Positions 43,301-51,656 of a DNA stretch of 60,903 nt are shown one piece after another (position 1 is the first letter of the stretch; each line of letters opens with the position of its first letter). Below the pieces are notes generated by a model that did not search any database, was not told the origin of the DNA, and saw only the letters and a program-made list of their open reading frames with translations. The DNA is from CAZROT01 sp964601895 (GTDB lineage Bacteria > Pseudomonadota > Gammaproteobacteria > Enterobacterales > Enterobacteriaceae), in the NCBI GenBank assembly GCA_964601895.1, contig CAZROT010000013.1, forward strand, positions 1-60,903, in the 5' to 3' direction. Both the position numbers and the translations under genes were made by a program.

Positions 43301-46051
43301 AGGCATTGTATCAGGAATAGGTACGGGCGTTTGAAACTGCTCACAGGGGCTTTCAATAAAAGTGCAGGGATCTTCAATCCGGAACGGGCGATAGAACCGG
43401 TCCTCGAACAATAATTGACAGTTAACCGGGTTACCGCAGACATACAGGGTCCCCATGATCCGGGCAAGACCTGCAACTGTATTGCCTGAAAGATCAACTG
43501 TGCAAACCCTGGCAGAACTAAAACTCTTGACGAGATTGGTCAGGGTGCTGCCGGCTCCGGCTTCAACCCATAGATCAGCATTTGCGGCTGCCGCTGAAAA
43601 GGCCTGGTAAAAAAGAACGGGCTGGGTCAGTTGTTGCAACAGCAAATCCTCAAAACTTTCCCTGCCGGTAATAAGACAACCGGTAACCGTTGAATAAATA
43701 TTCTTCTCCGGCACATTGAAACGGATCCCGGAAAGACCGGAAGCCAGCCCATCTTTGATAGCTTCCATTAAGGAAGAATGAAAAGCATTTTCAACCGGCA
43801 AATGTGTAAAATGAAGTCCTTGCTCTTTGCAAAGATGAACGGCCAGGTCAATGACTTCTTTACGGCCGGACAATACAAGATTACGGGGTGAGTTATAACA
43901 GGCAACAGACAATCCGGGAATATCGGTCAGGCTGGAAGGCAATGACATACTCTCGTTCAGGTATACACTCATCATTCTTCCTTTAACAGCCCCGGAATTA
44001 TGCATCAGGGTTCCGCGGTACATAGCAAGCTGCAGGGCATCCCCGGGGCTCAGGATCGAAGCCCATGCCATAGCAGCAAGTTCTCCAACGCTGTGCCCGA
44101 TAGCTGCGCAGGCATGAAGCCCCGCTTTTTCAAGAAGTGCAACGGCAGCAAGTGAAGTAGCTGTAATAGCTGGCTGTGAAATATCCGTATGCAGAAGTTC
44201 CTCGCTGCTAAAGTTCTTAAGCAAATAAGGATGCAGGATAGAGTTTAAGAACGGGAACCTTTTGACGAGGATTCCATCCGGGGCCAGCGCCTGGTTACCC
44301 TGCCCGGGAAATAACAGGCCGGTGCGAAGAGGTCTTGGATATTCGGAATAAAATACGCCTGCGTCCGTATCCAGCATCATATCTTTTTTCTCCATCACAT
44401 CTTGCAGCGTCACAATTTTTTCCAAAATTTCGCCGGGTGTGGAAGCTTCAAAAGCGGCACGGCAAGGGAGGTCCTTGCGGTCCCGGAAGAGTGTGCAACT
44501 CAGGTCTGTCATTTCTGACTGGGACAATTGTCCGGCCCTTTCGGCCAACAGGGCCAGTTTTTCTTTCAAATCATTTATATCTTTTTCAGCAAACAAAAAC
44601 AATTCTGTATCCTGCCGGGAAAACCCTGGTAAATTTGTAACATCCCTTAACTTGCCCGGCAACGGGTATTCTTCAAGGGTTATATGGGTATTGATCCCGC
44701 CAAAACCCATCGAACTCACCCCGGCACGGAGTGGCCGGCCTGGTTGGCAGGTAATAGGGGTCTTGGGTAATCGCAGGTTTTCCTGTTCGCTGAATAACGG
44801 GTGCGGGTAACGGTTAGCAGTAACTGCTGGAATAAGTTGATACTGCAGGACAGAAACAGCTTTGATAAACCCGGCAATCCCGGCTGCGGCTTTGGTATGG
44901 CCGATATTGGCCTTAACGGAACCTATATATACTGGCGCCGCCATTTTTGTTTCCGGCAACAGTTGTAGTATCGCCGATAACTCTGTTTGGTCACCGGTCC
45001 GGGTCCCCGTTCCATGTCCTTCCAGGTAAGAAACGGTTTCAATACCATAACCCGCTTTTTCATACGTCCTGCTCAGGGCAAGGTACTGGCCATCAACCTC
45101 AGGCCGGGTAAGCCCCCCTTTCCCGTCAGAAGAAATACCCCATCCCCTGATAACAGCCAGTATCTTAACTTTATTCTCGCAGGCAAAATCATAGTCGGCC
45201 AGGGCAACAAACCCGCAACCTTCTCCAGGCCAGAAACCATTCGAATCCTTATCGTAAACCAGCATCTCCTTTTTAGCCAGCGCACCGGCCCTCGAAAATC
45301 CTACCAGCTCAAATGGGTCCAGGCTTATATCAACACCACCGGCCAGCCCTAGCACAAGTTCTTTGTTCCGGATAGCATCGCATAACTTGGCGATGGCAAG
45401 CAGCGAAGAACTGCACGCACCATCTATAGTATAACCACCGCCTTTCAGATCAAAATAATTGCAAATCCTTCCGGCGATCGTGTTAGATAACCCGCCGGCC
45501 AGGGAATCCTCTTCCATGGCAGCAAATGGTTTTTTAAAATTCTCCTCCATAATTTGCAGCAGCCCGGGTAATGCCGAAAGGTCCCTACCTTGCTGTTGGA
45601 ACGAAGCGGAAAGACAGGCAGCAACATAAGGCCAGCGCAGGCGAAGAAGGTTGGCCCTTGTTTGCTCACCCGTTAATGTATTACCCACAACGACCCCGGT
45701 CATATCTTTGACTTCATGTAATAACTTATCAGGGACAGCTTGCTGCAAGGTGTCAGCGGCCACTTCAAGTGCAAGCCAGTGAGCCAGGTCGGCTGTAAGA
45801 AAACTGCTCCGGGATATTCCAAACCGGTTTCGGTCAAAGCTGTAGTTTTTTAATAACGCTGCATAGACTGAAGTAATACTTTCCGGTAAACCCGGATCAC
45901 CGGAAAAATAACCACTGCCCAGCCGCTTTTCAGGTATTCGACGGAAAGACCTTCGGCCATGCAGGATATTCTCCCACAATTGTTGCGGGGAATCGGCTTC
46001 CGGAAACCTGCACGACATTCCGATAACGGCAATCTTGCTTTCTGTTTTCAT
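40322..46051 (-). CDS. pksE: Iterative enediyne-type polyketide synthase (PKSE)
   Basis: 1909 residues with the PKSE domain order. KS: Cys213 (TIDGACSSSL), His346 (EGHGTGT), His385 (ANIGH). AT: GHSVGEL near 652 and AFHSS. ACP: NDFHLNSL near 964, a single carrier with the phosphopantetheine Ser. KR: VTGGAKGI near 1203 and SLIAHTG...YALAN. DH: LADHRMDG near 1482, then PAVFGLEAM. Integrated PPTase: CDIEKISEKPF near 1800 and RVWCALECLRKAG. The opening (IAVIGMSCRFPEA, RRSFRRIP) and RWPYV segment match PKSE rather than PUFA synthase or modular PKS. Known enzymes make a C15 heptaene-type polyene. Central gene of the cassette; starts 10 bp after UnbU. Confidence 0.93.
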   Translation of the reverse strand: MKTESKIAVIGMSCRFPEADSPQQLWENILHGRRSFRRIPEKRLGSGYFSGDPGLPESITSVYAALLKNYSFDRNRFGISRSSFLTADLAHWLALEVAADTLQQAVPDKLLHEVKDMTGVVVGNTLTGEQTRANLLRLRWPYVAACLSASFQQQGRDLSALPGLLQIMEENFKKPFAAMEEDSLAGGLSNTIAGRICNYFDLKGGGYTIDGACSSSLLAIAKLCDAIRNKELVLGLAGGVDISLDPFELVGFSRAGALAKKEMLVYDKDSNGFWPGEGCGFVALADYDFACENKVKILAVIRGWGISSDGKGGLTRPEVDGQYLALSRTYEKAGYGIETVSYLEGHGTGTRTGDQTELSAILQLLPETKMAAPVYIGSVKANIGHTKAAAGIAGFIKAVSVLQYQLIPAVTANRYPHPLFSEQENLRLPKTPITCQPGRPLRAGVSSMGFGGINTHITLEEYPLPGKLRDVTNLPGFSRQDTELFLFAEKDINDLKEKLALLAERAGQLSQSEMTDLSCTLFRDRKDLPCRAAFEASTPGEILEKIVTLQDVMEKKDMMLDTDAGVFYSEYPRPLRTGLLFPGQGNQALAPDGILVKRFPFLNSILHPYLLKNFSSEELLHTDISQPAITATSLAAVALLEKAGLHACAAIGHSVGELAAMAWASILSPGDALQLAMYRGTLMHNSGAVKGRMMSVYLNESMSLPSSLTDIPGLSVACYNSPRNLVLSGRKEVIDLAVHLCKEQGLHFTHLPVENAFHSSLMEAIKDGLASGLSGIRFNVPEKNIYSTVTGCLITGRESFEDLLLQQLTQPVLFYQAFSAAAANADLWVEAGAGSTLTNLVKSFSSARVCTVDLSGNTVAGLARIMGTLYVCGNPVNCQLLFEDRFYRPFRIEDPCTFIESPCEQFQTPVPIPDTMPAVKMAAVNSEGKLEEIKDIDVLLKKTLSEKLGLPLSSFSNDRRMLNDFHLNSLFVGQFLAEFAAMHGLAVTDAPLEYANASLGDIISMFRLLNSGTGEEKGSGRVPAGNSEPEGIEDWTAVFQMTETQEELSNNDARILFEELPACITLGEIPDHLVIPTDPSATTEVSNLLVFLYGAGEDQATRILLQCARILKENTKIRKLLFLQDKHVSGGFAKSLFLESDGIEMSVISSAKDFISPAILAAELNAANGFSEISYHSGKRFSSSMGRAAIPGSSILPGKDDVILVTGGAKGITLECVRALGEKTGCFFILTGRSPRQDKVMERNLASLRASHTRFEYFPANIADPESAAALFLWISQQPYTVTGILHAAGINKPGRASELTPRAISDTLDPKLKGLHNLLTLTVMDKVNFCICFGSLIAHTGMAGNADYALANEWMDEAVRGYAAVHPQIKFLTIHWTVWGGTGMGHQLGVLESLRFQGIRPITTDQGTRTFLNILAHPPTGSSVIVTGRFGSLRTLKVIPPEGNTPLRFLEQIILYYPGTEVIAVSKLSVHTDLYLADHRMDGKMIWPAVFGLEAMVQAVSLLTGSSPAFLEIRDAAFLQAIVVGDEEEKRIQVIAQRTGANQFMAVVRDESTGFRKDHFRAIIQVKDEVPAKQILRDVNSGSVPIDTETDIYEGLLFHTGVFRQINSYSHIHPYGCTASAGGRSPAPLFSAFLPRQLLLGNPVLNDAALHAVQVCVPDKVLLPVGFQRISFFQSALPAEIIITASETDHNGNEYTYDITVTDHSGQVYQQWESARFRAIQQSSPAVLPLYLAQIALQRKADRLAGNTGQSTLQFVTREKSKKIRKRTDGKPLAFPGTASVSLSHYGTTTLLTNALTEMSCDIEKISEKPFSHWEKLLQNGRYELAREIATACNEDISSAATRVWCALECLRKAGFSERAPLFPLKSEDSSIVFESGSQKILTVKWTLKDIGPAVIAVLLNGRHEKEI

Positions 46052-46061
46052 ACCTTCATTT

Positions 46062-47009
46062 TCAGCGGTTGACCGGGTAATACCCGGAAGGCCTGGATTG
46101 TTTTAGCTCAGCGGCCTGAACCTTGCCGGGGTTTTCAGCGACCTTTACCCGCAATGACCGGATTCGGATAACGGCGCCACTGATAGCACAAACGATCAGT
46201 AAAGCGAAAAACTGTCCGAAAACAATATGGAAATAAACCAGTATCCCGTAAACAAATGCTATAGAAGCCCCGAAAAAAATTTGCTCCTTCCTGGAAACGG
46301 GAGTAGTAGCGGGATCCGAGATCATATAAAAACTAAACAGCAGGAACGCAACCCCTGTCATCGGGTTCAGCGCAGCTAGCAAGGAACCATCCATCAGGTA
46401 ACTTCTCATTATTGCCTGCAGGATAAAAGCGCCAAACCAGGCAAGGATCAGGGGCATTTTCTTCGTGAGCCGGGTGTTCAGAAAACTGCCGACACTGATA
46501 AAGATGACCGGCAATATCCAGTCCGCAGCGCCTGAAATATTTTCTGTAAACTGGTAAGGCGGGGCAATACCGACCCAGGGGAAAAGCAGTAGGACAGCAG
46601 CTATACCTGTATTGGAGGGATTCAGGAAATGCCTGGATCCGCCATTGGCAACAGGTACCCTGAAAAGGTACTTGGAGCAAATAGCGATAGCCGATGCTAA
46701 GATCACGGGCATCAGGTTTTCATTTGTGAATAACAGCATCGAGACGGCCATAGCAGTTATATGTGCCGGTAATAGAAAATGAACAAACTTTTTCAGACCT
46801 CCTTTATAACGGGGTACAAAATTGTTAAGCCGGCATTGCAGCCACTCAAAAAAAAGTTCGAGGGAATAAGTGGTAATGATAGCAACCACTGCATGTGCCC
46901 AGGACTGCTCAAACCCAAGGAAAAGATGACCCGCCACATTGAGTACGGTAATCGCGGCGGCAAATCGCTTCAAAGCCTCAAGACGCAGATCTTTAATTTT
47001 TGTTTCCAT
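46062..47009 (-). CDS. unbU: UnbU-like membrane protein
   Basis: 315 residues with about nine hydrophobic segments. FLNPSNTGIAAVLLLFP and MISDPATTP resemble the conserved loops of RnfD/NqrB-type membrane subunits, to which UnbU of enediyne cassettes is related. The flavin-attachment Thr region (SDPATTP) is present. In enediyne clusters the protein is conserved but its exact step is unsettled; a redox or export role is proposed. It lies 15 bp after UnbV and 10 bp before PKSE. Confidence 0.85.
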   Translation of the reverse strand: METKIKDLRLEALKRFAAAITVLNVAGHLFLGFEQSWAHAVVAIITTYSLELFFEWLQCRLNNFVPRYKGGLKKFVHFLLPAHITAMAVSMLLFTNENLMPVILASAIAICSKYLFRVPVANGGSRHFLNPSNTGIAAVLLLFPWVGIAPPYQFTENISGAADWILPVIFISVGSFLNTRLTKKMPLILAWFGAFILQAIMRSYLMDGSLLAALNPMTGVAFLLFSFYMISDPATTPVSRKEQIFFGASIAFVYGILVYFHIVFGQFFALLIVCAISGAVIRIRSLRVKVAENPGKVQAAELKQSRPSGYYPVNR

Positions 47010-47024
47010 AAAAATGAATTCTGT

Positions 47025-48923
47025 TTAGTAAGGAAGAATGATTGTATGGGTTCCGGGATTTAGTTCCAGGGTATGTCGCCTGACCTTCCCAGCACTATCC
47101 CTGAATTGAAATTGGACCTCCAGTTTTTCCTGCATGGAAACATCACCCAGTCCAAAAAACACCTCGCTGCTGTTTTTGCCAGAATGACCGCTGCCACCGT
47201 CGGCAAATGAAACCAGCACTTTTCCGTCTGGTTTTTTTACTGTCACTGAAACACCAATGGCAAAACGCAGAATACCAGTATCTCGCAGCTCACCACCTGC
47301 GCCCTTTGTGGTCCGGGCAACAGGCTGCATTATCTTTAGGCATAGAGATTTATTAGTCCCCTTATAGGTGTTCCGGTAAAAATGAGAAGCCTCCCATTGG
47401 TTGGCGGTCACAAAATCCAGGTCTCCGTCATTATCAACATCGCTGGTCGCAATCCCCCGGCTTATAAAGGGCTGGTCAATTCCCGCTTCCTTAGCAATAT
47501 CATAATAGCGATCCTTCCATTTTACAAATAAGGGGTTATGGCTCTTGCCGGACAGATCAGTTCCGGGCCCGAAATCAGGCCAGGCTTCAGGGTAGGCAAG
47601 CAGTTCGTCATTACCAATCGCCAGTTCCTGCAATTCAGCCCATTTATCACGGGTACCTTTGATAAACCCGGTAGCCTGGATAGCTTCAGGAGTACCGTCA
47701 TTATTAAAATCGGCCAGCCGCGACTCCCAGCCCCATGAACTCCGCGAGAGACCGAGGGATTCGCTTTCATTCCTGAAGGGGGCAATGCCCTTTTTCATTT
47801 TCTCAAATTCGCCGGTATTGATAAAGACAAAATGACTTTCCTCCAGTGCAAACTTTGCAGCAATATTGCTCACATAGATATCAAGCAGGCCATCGCCGTT
47901 AATATCCCCGAAAGACACCCCCATTCCTTTAAAGGAATCTTTGCCCAGCACACTGGATCTTATATCTGTAAACCTTCTTGTTCCTTTTAGCTGTTTAAAA
48001 CGGAGATGACCGGGAGTTGACAGGTTATATAACAGTACATCCGGTCCGAAGTCATTGGCAAAATAAATTTCCGGTAGCTGGTCCCCGTCAATATCCGCTG
48101 CACCGGCAGCAAGCGTCCACTGCGCCAGGTGTTCAACATCTTTTCTCCACTCCGTGTTTTCCCGGTAGCTGGCCATCTTCTCTGCGTATCCGGCAAAAAG
48201 AAAGAAATGATCTTCACCGCCGTTATAAGCCCTCGACATGGAATGCTGCATCGTTTGCAGTCGGTCAGTAGCCTTACCATCCAGCACCCTTGAACCGTCA
48301 GGAAAATAATTGGTGACCAGTATATCAATATGCCCGTCCCCGTCAAAATCGGCCAGGATAGCCGCGTTTGAAAACCATCGTTCAGGCACGGGGTTCAGTT
48401 CCTGCTCTTCGAATTGTCCGTTGTTTTGATAGAATAGTATAGGTGTTCTGCCCCAGTAATACACAAGCACATCAGTTTCGCCATCGGCATTGAAATCATA
48501 GGCCAATGTTCCCATTGGTGCGGTGGTAGCCCGGTCATAAGGAAGAGTCCGGGGAAATAGTTCAAAAGGTTGGTAGCGGGCTTCCGTTCCAGGTGCAGGT
48601 GATACCAGCACTTTATCAAAACGGGGATCAACATGAATGATATCATTGCTCAGCCCATTACCATCAAGGTCAGTCAGGGTTACAGCGGCGCCAACAGAGG
48701 ATATCCATGCCGATATACCTTTATATTGAGGGTGAACGGTTCTGATGCTTGCAGCCGGGTACCCTTCGGGCTCGTATAGAGGAAGCAACTCAAATTGAAA
48801 TTCCTTCGCCAATTGTTTCTTTTGGTTCTCAGAAAGGACAGGCAGCCTTGTCAGGGAGTACAGGCCAGCCAGGATAATAACAGCAATAGTCTTAACTAAA
48901 AACTTTTTCAGAAACCTGTTCAT
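47025..48923 (-). CDS. unbV: UnbV-like FG-GAP/ASPIC protein
   Basis: 632 residues with an N-terminal membrane anchor or signal (FLVKTIAVIILAGLYSL). Several FG-GAP/VCBS calcium-binding repeats follow (DFNADGETDVLVYYW, DFDGDGHIDILVTNYF, DINGDGLLDIYVSN, DVDNDGDLDFVTANQ), forming a beta-propeller. The C terminus is an ASPIC/UnbV domain (SSEVFFGLGD). Its start overlaps the UnbL stop by 32 bp. ASPIC/UnbV proteins are widespread in Bacteroidota, but here the neighbours identify it as the cassette member. Confidence 0.87.
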   Translation of the reverse strand: MNRFLKKFLVKTIAVIILAGLYSLTRLPVLSENQKKQLAKEFQFELLPLYEPEGYPAASIRTVHPQYKGISAWISSVGAAVTLTDLDGNGLSNDIIHVDPRFDKVLVSPAPGTEARYQPFELFPRTLPYDRATTAPMGTLAYDFNADGETDVLVYYWGRTPILFYQNNGQFEEQELNPVPERWFSNAAILADFDGDGHIDILVTNYFPDGSRVLDGKATDRLQTMQHSMSRAYNGGEDHFFLFAGYAEKMASYRENTEWRKDVEHLAQWTLAAGAADIDGDQLPEIYFANDFGPDVLLYNLSTPGHLRFKQLKGTRRFTDIRSSVLGKDSFKGMGVSFGDINGDGLLDIYVSNIAAKFALEESHFVFINTGEFEKMKKGIAPFRNESESLGLSRSSWGWESRLADFNNDGTPEAIQATGFIKGTRDKWAELQELAIGNDELLAYPEAWPDFGPGTDLSGKSHNPLFVKWKDRYYDIAKEAGIDQPFISRGIATSDVDNDGDLDFVTANQWEASHFYRNTYKGTNKSLCLKIMQPVARTTKGAGGELRDTGILRFAIGVSVTVKKPDGKVLVSFADGGSGHSGKNSSEVFFGLGDVSMQEKLEVQFQFRDSAGKVRRHTLELNPGTHTIILPY

Positions 48924-49869
48924 GTTGTTGATTTTTTAAAAATGAATTCCGGATAGCAGTCCGCCACCATTCATATTTTGCTGCAGAAGAACCCCGATCA
49001 GGGATCACTGCAAAAAATTTATCAGTGATCGCTGACGCTTCATCAACACGCAAACCACAAAGGACCCTGCAGGCCAGCCGGGTATCAGCTGTAATGATAC
49101 CGGCTCTCTCCCTGGCCTTTGCCGCAAATACTACTCCTTGTAAGAGGTGGGGCCAGTGATAGCGGGACGAATCTTTCAAATGCAATAGTCCTTGTTCATC
49201 AGTTCCCCCGGCATAGGCACAGGCAAGCCCGACACCCGCCCAGAGATCCTCCTGGTACTTTAGGTCAAACCCATTGATTCGTTCAGCAACTTTTTCTGCA
49301 GTTGCACAATCCACAAACCACAGGCACCTGCCAACCCCCTGGTAAAATGCCTTGGCGGAATAGGGCTCTCTGAGTTCCTTCGGAAATTTTCGCTCTTCCA
49401 CATACTTCCTGGTTTTGAAATAGGCCTGGTGAAAACCATATCCATCCAGTGCCAGCCATCGGTACACAGGGTCCAGTTTCAGTATTTTTTTTTCGACAGA
49501 ACCGGGTAGCCGGGCGAATGCCCATCCGGCCCCGACATGTAACATGTAAATATGCTGTTGCCCCCTGGGACTCTCCATAAGGCTTCGCAGGCGCCATGCT
49601 TTTGAGAAGGGCAAACCATCCAGGATACAGCAGGCCATAGCAGCGCCTTCATAACGAAAACCTTTATACAATTCATCGGGCATTTTCTCCAGCGATTCAG
49701 TCAGGATGCTGGTTCGGGAAAAAGAAACTGCACTATGGTAACCCTCCAGGAATGAGCGACCGGTTTTTTCCAGCATCGCTGCCCGTTCTGCATCATGAGC
49801 AACGAAACCTCTTTTTTGAAACGAAGCCTCACTTTCGTGAACAGCCAAAAATCTTCTTAACAGCATCAT
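48892..49869 (-). CDS. unbL: UnbL-like DUF1702 protein
   Basis: 325 residues, no signal peptide. FYEGYHSA-type opening (GRSFLEGYHSAV), GFRYEGAAMACCILD and HIYMLHVGAGWAFARLP are typical of DUF1702/UnbL proteins, followed by LDGYGFHQAYF and a C-terminal ACAYAGG segment. The family is conserved in enediyne warhead cassettes without an agreed biochemical role. It is the first gene of the operon; the region upstream carries a palindrome at 50138. Confidence 0.87.
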   Translation of the reverse strand: MMLLRRFLAVHESEASFQKRGFVAHDAERAAMLEKTGRSFLEGYHSAVSFSRTSILTESLEKMPDELYKGFRYEGAAMACCILDGLPFSKAWRLRSLMESPRGQQHIYMLHVGAGWAFARLPGSVEKKILKLDPVYRWLALDGYGFHQAYFKTRKYVEERKFPKELREPYSAKAFYQGVGRCLWFVDCATAEKVAERINGFDLKYQEDLWAGVGLACAYAGGTDEQGLLHLKDSSRYHWPHLLQGVVFAAKARERAGIITADTRLACRVLCGLRVDEASAITDKFFAVIPDRGSSAAKYEWWRTAIRNSFLKNQQHEQVSEKVFS

Positions 49870-50307
49870 ACAAGTGGAAGTTTAACGTGATTCAATGGTC
49901 CGGGTTAACTGGAGGGAAGGGATCAGTAAAAGCCGTGTATTGCTGGCAGCAACACGGTTTTATGGTAGTTTACACAAAGGGCAACATCCGCGAAAACCAA
50001 TTGAGTGGCAGGGATATTCAGTAGGAAGGATTTGGGAATACCAGGGTATCTTCATTTGACCTTTGTTCTATAAACAAATTCCTGCTTTGGCTTCCTAGTA
50101 ACTCATCGAAAGGTAAGTTTACCAATGAAATAAATTTATCCGTATTTATACGGATACACTGCAAAACGGCCCTACAGTAATTAAAAAATTAATTTCAAAT
50201 AGATAAAGGGAAAAATGCGCCTCACATGTAGTTGGGGGTTCAGTGATCTGGGAGTTCTCACCTGGGAATGAATATCCTTTGAAATTTACGTTCAAACAGT
50301 ATAAAAA
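49870..50307. promoter_or_regulatory. Promoter region of the PKSE operon
   Basis: No supported gene; the short minus-strand frame at 50146-50385 overlaps a terminator and is rejected. The stretch contains the 18-bp palindrome and the only long upstream region of the cassette, so the operon promoter should be here. Confidence 0.6.
50138..50155. promoter_or_regulatory. 18-bp palindrome ATCCGTATTTATACGGAT
   Basis: The arms ATCCGTAT and ATACGGAT are identical to those at 29074-29091; only the centre differs by one base. It lies about 270 bp upstream of the first PKSE-operon gene. A LuxR-type protein encoded at the end of this operon is one possible binder. Confidence 0.6.
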
Positions 50308-50333
50308 AAGGGACAGGTAGAAACCCGTCCCTT
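50308..50333 (-). terminator. Intrinsic terminator after OMP gene
   Basis: On the minus strand AAGGGACGGG, a 6-nt loop and CCTGTCCCTT (9 of 10 paired) are followed by TTTTTT. It ends the barrel-protein transcript and isolates the PKSE operon from it. Confidence 0.75.
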
Positions 50334-50419
50334 CAGTCATACTAGCTATCTGCTTTTGAAAAAAAATTGCTTTGCAGGAAGGCACCCGGGTAACGGTCAG
50401 GGTTACCCGGTATTATAAC

Positions 50420-50896
50420 TTATTTTTTCCGGTTGAAATGGATCTGGAAACCAGCGCCCAGCCCAAACATATCCGAACTTTCCATCCGGCGATAACTGGC
50501 GCCAAATTCCAGGGCAATACTTTTGTTCAGGAAAAGAGCGTAACCCGCACGGGCCCCGAAACCGACCTGCGTGTCGGAATTATCATCACCACCGATATTC
50601 AAACTTGCCCCGATAAAAGGTTTGCCTGCCGGGTTCTGGGTAAAATAATAGCGGGCAAACGGGCCAACCGCCCAGCTAGTGTACCCTGAAGTAGTGAAAA
50701 GACTGAACTCGCCACCGGCTGCGAAGTTGTCGGCCACGAAAATTCCCAGGTTCGGGGACAAATTAAACATCGAATTACCTTCAGCAGTGTTGAAGGCCAC
50801 GGTACCGCCCAGCAACCAGGTCCCTTTTTCGGTCTGGGCAATGGAAGCGGTAGAAACAAGGATAAGACTGAATGAGGCAAGCAGGATTCTCTTCAT
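50420..50896 (-). CDS. Outer-membrane beta-barrel protein
   Basis: 158 residues from the preferred ATG at 50896 (MKRILLASFSLILVSTASIAQ), which gives a clean signal peptide; the frame is open to 50992. Alternating strands (FNLSPNLGIFVADNFAAGGEFSLF, GFGARAGYALFLNKSIALEF) and the end AGFQIHFNRKK fit a small eight-stranded OmpA/OmpW-like barrel. It forms its own unit with a terminator. Confidence 0.82.
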   Translation of the reverse strand: MKRILLASFSLILVSTASIAQTEKGTWLLGGTVAFNTAEGNSMFNLSPNLGIFVADNFAAGGEFSLFTTSGYTSWAVGPFARYYFTQNPAGKPFIGASLNIGGDDNSDTQVGFGARAGYALFLNKSIALEFGASYRRMESSDMFGLGAGFQIHFNRKK

Positions 50897-51067
50897 GGTA
50901 ATTAAATGATTTTGCATTAAAAATGAGTACATGAAATACGGGGGCAAATTAGCAGAAGGAAGGAAACGCTGGGGAGAAAATAGACGAATCACGGTATTCT
51001 ATACACGAAATAAATATTTATCGCAGGGACGTAGTAAAGAAATTAAATTCGCAACTTAAATTTAAAG

Positions 51068-51412
51068 ATGCAGATAGAAATTCTGAAATCCAAGATACAC
51101 CGGGTCACCATCACCGAAGCCAACTTAAATTATGTCGGCAGCCTCACCCTTGACGAGGAGCTGATGAAGGCTGCGGGTCTGATCGAAAACGAAAAAGTGC
51201 ATGTCGTTAATATTAATAATGGAGAAAGATTGGAAACCTACATCATCCCTGGCAAAGCCGGTTCAGGCATTGTCTGTCTCAACGGCCCCGCCGCCCGCAA
51301 AGGAATGGCCGGCGATCTCGTCGTGATCATTGCGTATGCACTGATGGATGTTGCGGAGGCCAGGGATTTTAAGCCGGCCCTCGTTTTCCCCAAAGCGGGG
51401 AATAAATTATGA
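51068..51412 (+). CDS. panD: Aspartate 1-decarboxylase
   Basis: 114 residues, about the usual family length. It makes beta-alanine from aspartate for pantothenate and CoA. The pro-enzyme cleaves itself at Gly-Ser to form the pyruvoyl group: LNYVGSLTLDEELMKAAG carries the GS at residues 24-25. The conserved LNGPAARKGMAGDLVVII segment follows. CoA and carrier-protein cofactor supply is a general need, so its closeness to the PKS operon need not be functional. Confidence 0.95.
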   Translation: MQIEILKSKIHRVTITEANLNYVGSLTLDEELMKAAGLIENEKVHVVNINNGERLETYIIPGKAGSGIVCLNGPAARKGMAGDLVVIIAYALMDVAEARDFKPALVFPKAGNKL

Positions 51413-51419
51413 TGGTCTG

Positions 51420-51656
51420 TCTGGATAAAACCATTCACGATTCACCCCCGATAGCTATCGGGGCACCATTGCCCATTCACCATTGCCCATTCACGATTCA
51501 CGACCTGCCTACCGGCAGGCAGGCTCACGATTCACGATTCACCCCCGATAGCTATCGGGGCACGATTCACGACAATCAACCATGAACAATGAACCATGAA
51601 CCATCAACGATCAACGATCAACGATCAACCATCAACGACCAACCATCAACCCACTT
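51420..51656. repeat. Palindrome and heptamer repeat patch
   Basis: Two copies of CCCCGATAGCTATCGGGG, a CCTGCCTACCGGCAGGCAGG palindrome and many repeats of ATTCAC(G), AACCATGA and ATCAACG/C in tandem. It fills the gap between panD and the convergent Crp/Fnr-type gene and codes for nothing convincing. Confidence 0.85.

Noticed and set aside
40322..46051. PKS as a PUFA synthase or heterocyst-glycolipid synthase
   Set aside because: A single ACP, the KS start motif, the integrated PPTase and the UnbL/UnbV/UnbU/thioesterase neighbours fit PKSE better.
51420..51656. CRISPR-like array
   Set aside because: Repeats are 7-18 bp palindromes and heptamers without regular spacers, and no cas gene is near.
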